From assembly GCF_004912135.1 (NCBI RefSeq), contig NZ_STGU01000008.1:124001-188000 (forward strand): a DNA stretch of 64,000 bases, written 5' to 3'. The translations under genes were made by a program, and so were the position numbers. Below, one piece after another: positions 61,294 through 64,000 of this stretch. Within the stretch, counting starts at the first letter, position 1. The number at the start of each line of letters is the position of its first letter. The stretch is from Rhizobium rosettiformans W3. Lineage in GTDB: Bacteria > Pseudomonadota > Alphaproteobacteria > Rhizobiales > Rhizobiaceae. The notes under the pieces were generated by a model. That model was given only the letters and a program-made list of their open reading frames with translations. It ran no database searches and had not been told where the DNA came from.

Positions 61294-62526
61294 TTAAAGG
61301 TCGCGAGCCAACGGCACGTCGATCTTGCCGTCGAGGAACTTCTTCGGCCCGTCCGCACCCGGCTTCATGTCGAATTCGAAGATGTCGAGCGGCAGCCAGA
61401 GTGTGGCGCAGGCATTCGGAATGTCGACAACACCTGAAATATGACCCTGGACAGGGGCGGTACCGAGAATGGCGTAGGCCTGAGCGCGGCTGTAACCAAA
61501 CTTCGTCATGTATTCGATGGCGTTCAGGCAGGCCTGGCGATAGGCGATGTGCACGTCGAGGTAATGCTGCTTGCCGCTCTCATCGACGGAAATTCCCTCG
61601 AAGATCAGGTAATCGTCATATTTCGGCGTAATCGGCGACGGCCGAAAGATCGGGTTCTTGATCCCGTATTTCGCCATTCCGTCCTTGATCAGCGAAACCT
61701 TGATATGCAGCCAGCCGGCCATTTCGATCGCGCCGCAGAAGGTGATTTCGCCATCACCCTGGCTGAAATGCAGGTCGCCCATCGAAAGACCGGCACCGTC
61801 GACATAAACCGGGAAATAGATCTTCGAACCGCGCGACAGGTCCTTGATGTCACAATTGCCGCCATGTTCGCGCGGAGGCACGGTGCGCGCGCCTTCTGCG
61901 GCAGCCTTGTCGCGAGCCTCGCCTTTGAGGCTGCCCATATGGGCGGTCGCTCCTCCATCCGGCAGCGCCGCCAGCGCAGGTACCCGCGACGGATCGGTAT
62001 CGAACAATGCCTTTTCGCGGCTGTTCCACATGTCCAGCATCTTGTGATCCGGCAGGCAGCCGATCAGACCGGGATGGATAAGCCCGGCATATTTGACGCC
62101 TGGCACGTGGCGCGAGGAGGTGAACATTCCATGGAAGTCCCAGATCGACTTCTGTGCCTCGGGGAAGTGCTCGGTCAGGAATCCGCCGCCGTTCTTCTTG
62201 GAGAAGAAGCCGTTGAAGCCCCAGAGAGAGTTGTCGAAGGCACCGATGTCGAGGATGTCGACGACCAGCAGGTCGCCCGGTTGTGCCCCCTTGACGCCGA
62301 TCGGCCCCGACAGGAAATGCACCTGGCTCAGATCGACATCGCGGACATCGGCCGCATCGTCGTCATTCTTGATCTGGCCGCCGGTCCAGTCATAGGTCTC
62401 GACCAGGAAATCGTCCCCCGGCTCGACCCAGCAGGCCATCGGAATATCCGGGTGCCAGCGGTTGTGGATCTTCTCGTTGGTATAGGGCGACTCGCTGAGA
62501 TCGACCTTGATCAGGGTATCGGGCAT
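61294..62526 (-). CDS. fmdA: Formamidase (FmdA/AmiF acetamidase/formamidase family)
   Basis: A 410-aa cytoplasmic hydrolase releasing ammonia from formamide and possibly other short amides. Family features are PDTLIKVDLSESPYTNEKIH at the N-terminus, then NRWHPDIPMACWVEPGDDF, HPGLIGCLPDHKML, and GGNCDIKDLSRGSKIYFPVY in the middle. The length matches Methylophilus FmdA. It lies 45 bases downstream of the UrtE-like ATPase gene on the same strand, which indicates an import-then-hydrolyse operon. Confidence 0.92.
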   Translation of the reverse strand: MPDTLIKVDLSESPYTNEKIHNRWHPDIPMACWVEPGDDFLVETYDWTGGQIKNDDDAADVRDVDLSQVHFLSGPIGVKGAQPGDLLVVDILDIGAFDNSLWGFNGFFSKKNGGGFLTEHFPEAQKSIWDFHGMFTSSRHVPGVKYAGLIHPGLIGCLPDHKMLDMWNSREKALFDTDPSRVPALAALPDGGATAHMGSLKGEARDKAAAEGARTVPPREHGGNCDIKDLSRGSKIYFPVYVDGAGLSMGDLHFSQGDGEITFCGAIEMAGWLHIKVSLIKDGMAKYGIKNPIFRPSPITPKYDDYLIFEGISVDESGKQHYLDVHIAYRQACLNAIEYMTKFGYSRAQAYAILGTAPVQGHISGVVDIPNACATLWLPLDIFEFDMKPGADGPKKFLDGKIDVPLARDL

Positions 62527-62571
62527 GGCTTGGCTCCTTCCTTGGATGTGAAGCGGCTGGGTTTGGTGGGA

Positions 62572-63261
62572 TCAGACGGAGAGGAAGCTGGAGACGCGGG
62601 CCTCATCGATGCCGGCGCGCGGGGCTTCATGGACGAATTCGCCCTTTTCGATCACCAGCACCCGGTCGGCCATGTCGAGGGCAAAGCTCAACACCTGCTC
62701 GGAGACGACGATGGAAAGGCCGATCTCGTCGCGGATCCGGCAGAGCGTTCGCGCCATCTCCTTGATGATCGATGGCTGGATGCCTTCGGTCGGCTCGTCA
62801 AGCAGCAGCACTTTCGGCTTGGACGCCAGCGCGCGGGCGATCGCCAGCTGTTGCTGCTGACCGCCGGAGAGATTGCCACCGCGCCGCCCCTTCATCTCGA
62901 GCAGCACGGGAAAAAGCTCGTAGATCTGCCCTGGCACGGTCTTCTCCCCGGTCACGGTCAGCCCGGTTTCGATGTTTTCCTGGACCGTGAGCGTTGAAAA
63001 GATCATCCGCCCCTGCGGCACATAGGCGAGACCTTTGGCCACCCGTTCGTAGCTTTCGAGCCGCTCGACCGGTGTCTCGCCGATCCGGATCGATCCCGCG
63101 GCGGAGGGAACGACCCCCATCAGCGACTTCATAAGCGTCGTCTTGCCCATGCCGTTGCGACCCATGATCGCAACGATCTCAGCGGGTTTGACGTCGAAGG
63201 ACAGGCCGTGAATGACTTCGCTCTGGCCGTAGCTGACCTTCAGTTTTTCGACTGACAACAT
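62572..63261 (-). CDS. urtE: Urea/short-chain-amide ABC transporter ATP-binding protein (UrtE type)
   Basis: A 229-aa ATPase of the branched-chain-amino-acid-like (HAAT) group. Walker A is GRNGMGKTT, the signature NLSGGQQQQLAIARALA, Walker B VLLLDEPTEGIQPS. The MLSVEKLKVSYGQSEVIHGL start and the QSIIKEMA-type linker are of UrtE type. It follows the UrtD gene by nine bases. Because formamidase lies downstream, the substrate may be formamide or another short amide, as with FmdDEF, rather than urea only. Confidence 0.9.
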   Translation of the reverse strand: MLSVEKLKVSYGQSEVIHGLSFDVKPAEIVAIMGRNGMGKTTLMKSLMGVVPSAAGSIRIGETPVERLESYERVAKGLAYVPQGRMIFSTLTVQENIETGLTVTGEKTVPGQIYELFPVLLEMKGRRGGNLSGGQQQQLAIARALASKPKVLLLDEPTEGIQPSIIKEMARTLCRIRDEIGLSIVVSEQVLSFALDMADRVLVIEKGEFVHEAPRAGIDEARVSSFLSV

Positions 63262-63270
63262 GACGATCTC

Positions 63271-64000
63271 CTAGTGACCGAGATAGACTTCGACGACCCG
63301 CGGATCGCTCTTGACGCGCTCCATGCTGCCTTCCGAAAGCACCTTGCCCTGGTGCAGCACGGTGACCCGGTGGGCGATGTCCTCGACGAACTTCATGTCG
63401 TGCTCGATGACGATCACCGATTGGTTCTTCGTGATCGTGTTGAGGAGTTCCGCCGTCTTGATGCGCTCGGCAACGCTCATCCCGGCCACCGGCTCGTCGA
63501 GCATCAGAAGCCGCGGCTTCTGGATCAACAGCATGCCGATCTCCAGCCATTGCTTCTGCCCATGACTGAGGATTGCCGCGTCGGTGTTCAGATGATCCTT
63601 GAGGAAAATCAGTTCGGCCACTTCCTCGACCCGCTCGATGACCTCCTTGTCCCTGCGAAAGGTGAGCGCCCCGAAAACGGAGCGGCCGCGGGGAAAGGAA
63701 AGTTCGAGATTTTCGAAGACGGTGAGATCCTCGTAGATCGACGGGTTCTGGAACTTGCGACCAACGCCTGCATGCACGATCTCGTGCTCGCGCATACGGG
63801 TGAGCTCCCGACCGTCGAACCGGATGGAGCCGGACGTCGCCTTCGTCCGCCCACAGATGAGATCGAGCACCGTGGTCTTGCCGGCCCCGTTCGGTCCGAT
63901 GATCACGCGGATCTCGTTCTCGTCGACATAGAGCGAGAGGTCATTCACCGCCTTGAAGCCGTCAAAGGACACGGTGAGGGCGTCGATGCTGAGGATGAAG
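63271..64000 (-). CDS. urtD: Urea/short-chain-amide ABC transporter ATP-binding protein (UrtD type), N-terminus beyond window
   Basis: The frame is open to the right edge (FILSIDALTVSFDGFKAVND), so the true start lies outside and about 243 codons are seen. Walker A is GPNGAGKTT, the Q-loop region VGRKFQNPSIYEDLTVFENL, the signature LSHGQKQWLEIGMLL (with the His form typical of UrtD), and Walker B LLMLDEPVAGMS. A GTG at 63972 is internal and should not be taken as the start. It partners UrtE. Confidence 0.9.
   Translation of the reverse strand, partial: FILSIDALTVSFDGFKAVNDLSLYVDENEIRVIIGPNGAGKTTVLDLICGRTKATSGSIRFDGRELTRMREHEIVHAGVGRKFQNPSIYEDLTVFENLELSFPRGRSVFGALTFRRDKEVIERVEEVAELIFLKDHLNTDAAILSHGQKQWLEIGMLLIQKPRLLMLDEPVAGMSVAERIKTAELLNTITKNQSVIVIEHDMKFVEDIAHRVTVLHQGKVLSEGSMERVKSDPRVVEVYLGH

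Noticed and set aside
61441-62997. Open frame of 518 codons antisense to fmdA and urtE
   Set aside because: It crosses two well-supported genes on the other strand and has no recognisable domain.

Overview
The window is high-GC, tightly packed alphaproteobacterial DNA, most likely from a Rhizobiaceae bacterium (Rhizobium, Agrobacterium or Sinorhizobium type). Three things point there: the celB-celC type cellulose genes at the left edge, RIME-like palindromic repeats between genes, and a dense series of ABC uptake operons, each with its own regulator. This placement is inferred from gene content, not from a database search. I see no rRNA, tRNA, CRISPR, prophage or insertion sequence.

Layout. 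1-3462: end of a cellulose operon (BcsB/CelB fragment, GH8 endoglucanase, Pro/Ala-rich repeat protein), closed by a strong terminator. 3716-11182: a catabolic cassette of unknown substrate, with a creatininase-family hydrolase, a LysR regulator, an NMT1/SsuA-type ABC importer, a cytosine-deaminase-like amidohydrolase and an FAD-linked oxidase. 11183-11693: repeat-rich gap. 11694-12680: flavodoxin-fold reductase and RidA. 12770-20462: sugar ABC importer with a cytoplasmic GH2 glycosidase under a LacI regulator. 20703-29067: AraC regulator, TonB-dependent siderophore receptor, and a siderophore importer operon whose binding-protein gene is frameshifted. 29116-36657: TetR, glycerate kinase, and a Rieske/ferredoxin-reductase/OYE set resembling N-methyl betaine demethylation (glycine betaine or stachydrine type), with a LysR. 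36716-39683: MgtC-like protein, alanine/glycine:cation symporter, two small genes. 39847-50709: second iron operon, FecI-FecR-FecA followed by binding protein, siderophore reductase, two permeases, ATPase and an exporter-fold ABC protein. 50996-52369: succinate-semialdehyde-type dehydrogenase. 52895-60520: second sugar ABC importer with a GH42 beta-galactosidase and a convergent ROK repressor. 60890-64000: formamidase FmdA/FmdB behind the end of a urea/short-chain-amide ABC transporter (UrtE, partial UrtD).

How the parts work together. Most modules follow one plan: import a compound, process it in the cytoplasm with an enzyme from the same operon, and control it with an adjacent regulator. 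In two modules candidate operators can be read directly. A paired GCATCA/TGATGC inverted repeat precedes both the creatininase gene and the ABC/amidohydrolase operon. A shared AAATATTT-centred palindrome lies before both the LacI gene and the GH2 transporter operon. The two siderophore systems are alike in having a TonB receptor, a FecCD-type importer and an SIP-type reductase. They differ in control (AraC and a possible RirA box versus FecI/FecR), and only the second carries an exporter-fold ABC protein.

The most interesting items are the uncharacterised creatininase/amidohydrolase/oxidase cassette with its shared operators, the single-base frameshift in the first siderophore-binding protein, the exporter-fold ABC next to an SIP reductase, and a demethylase flavoprotein that has Ala in place of one expected iron-sulfur cysteine.
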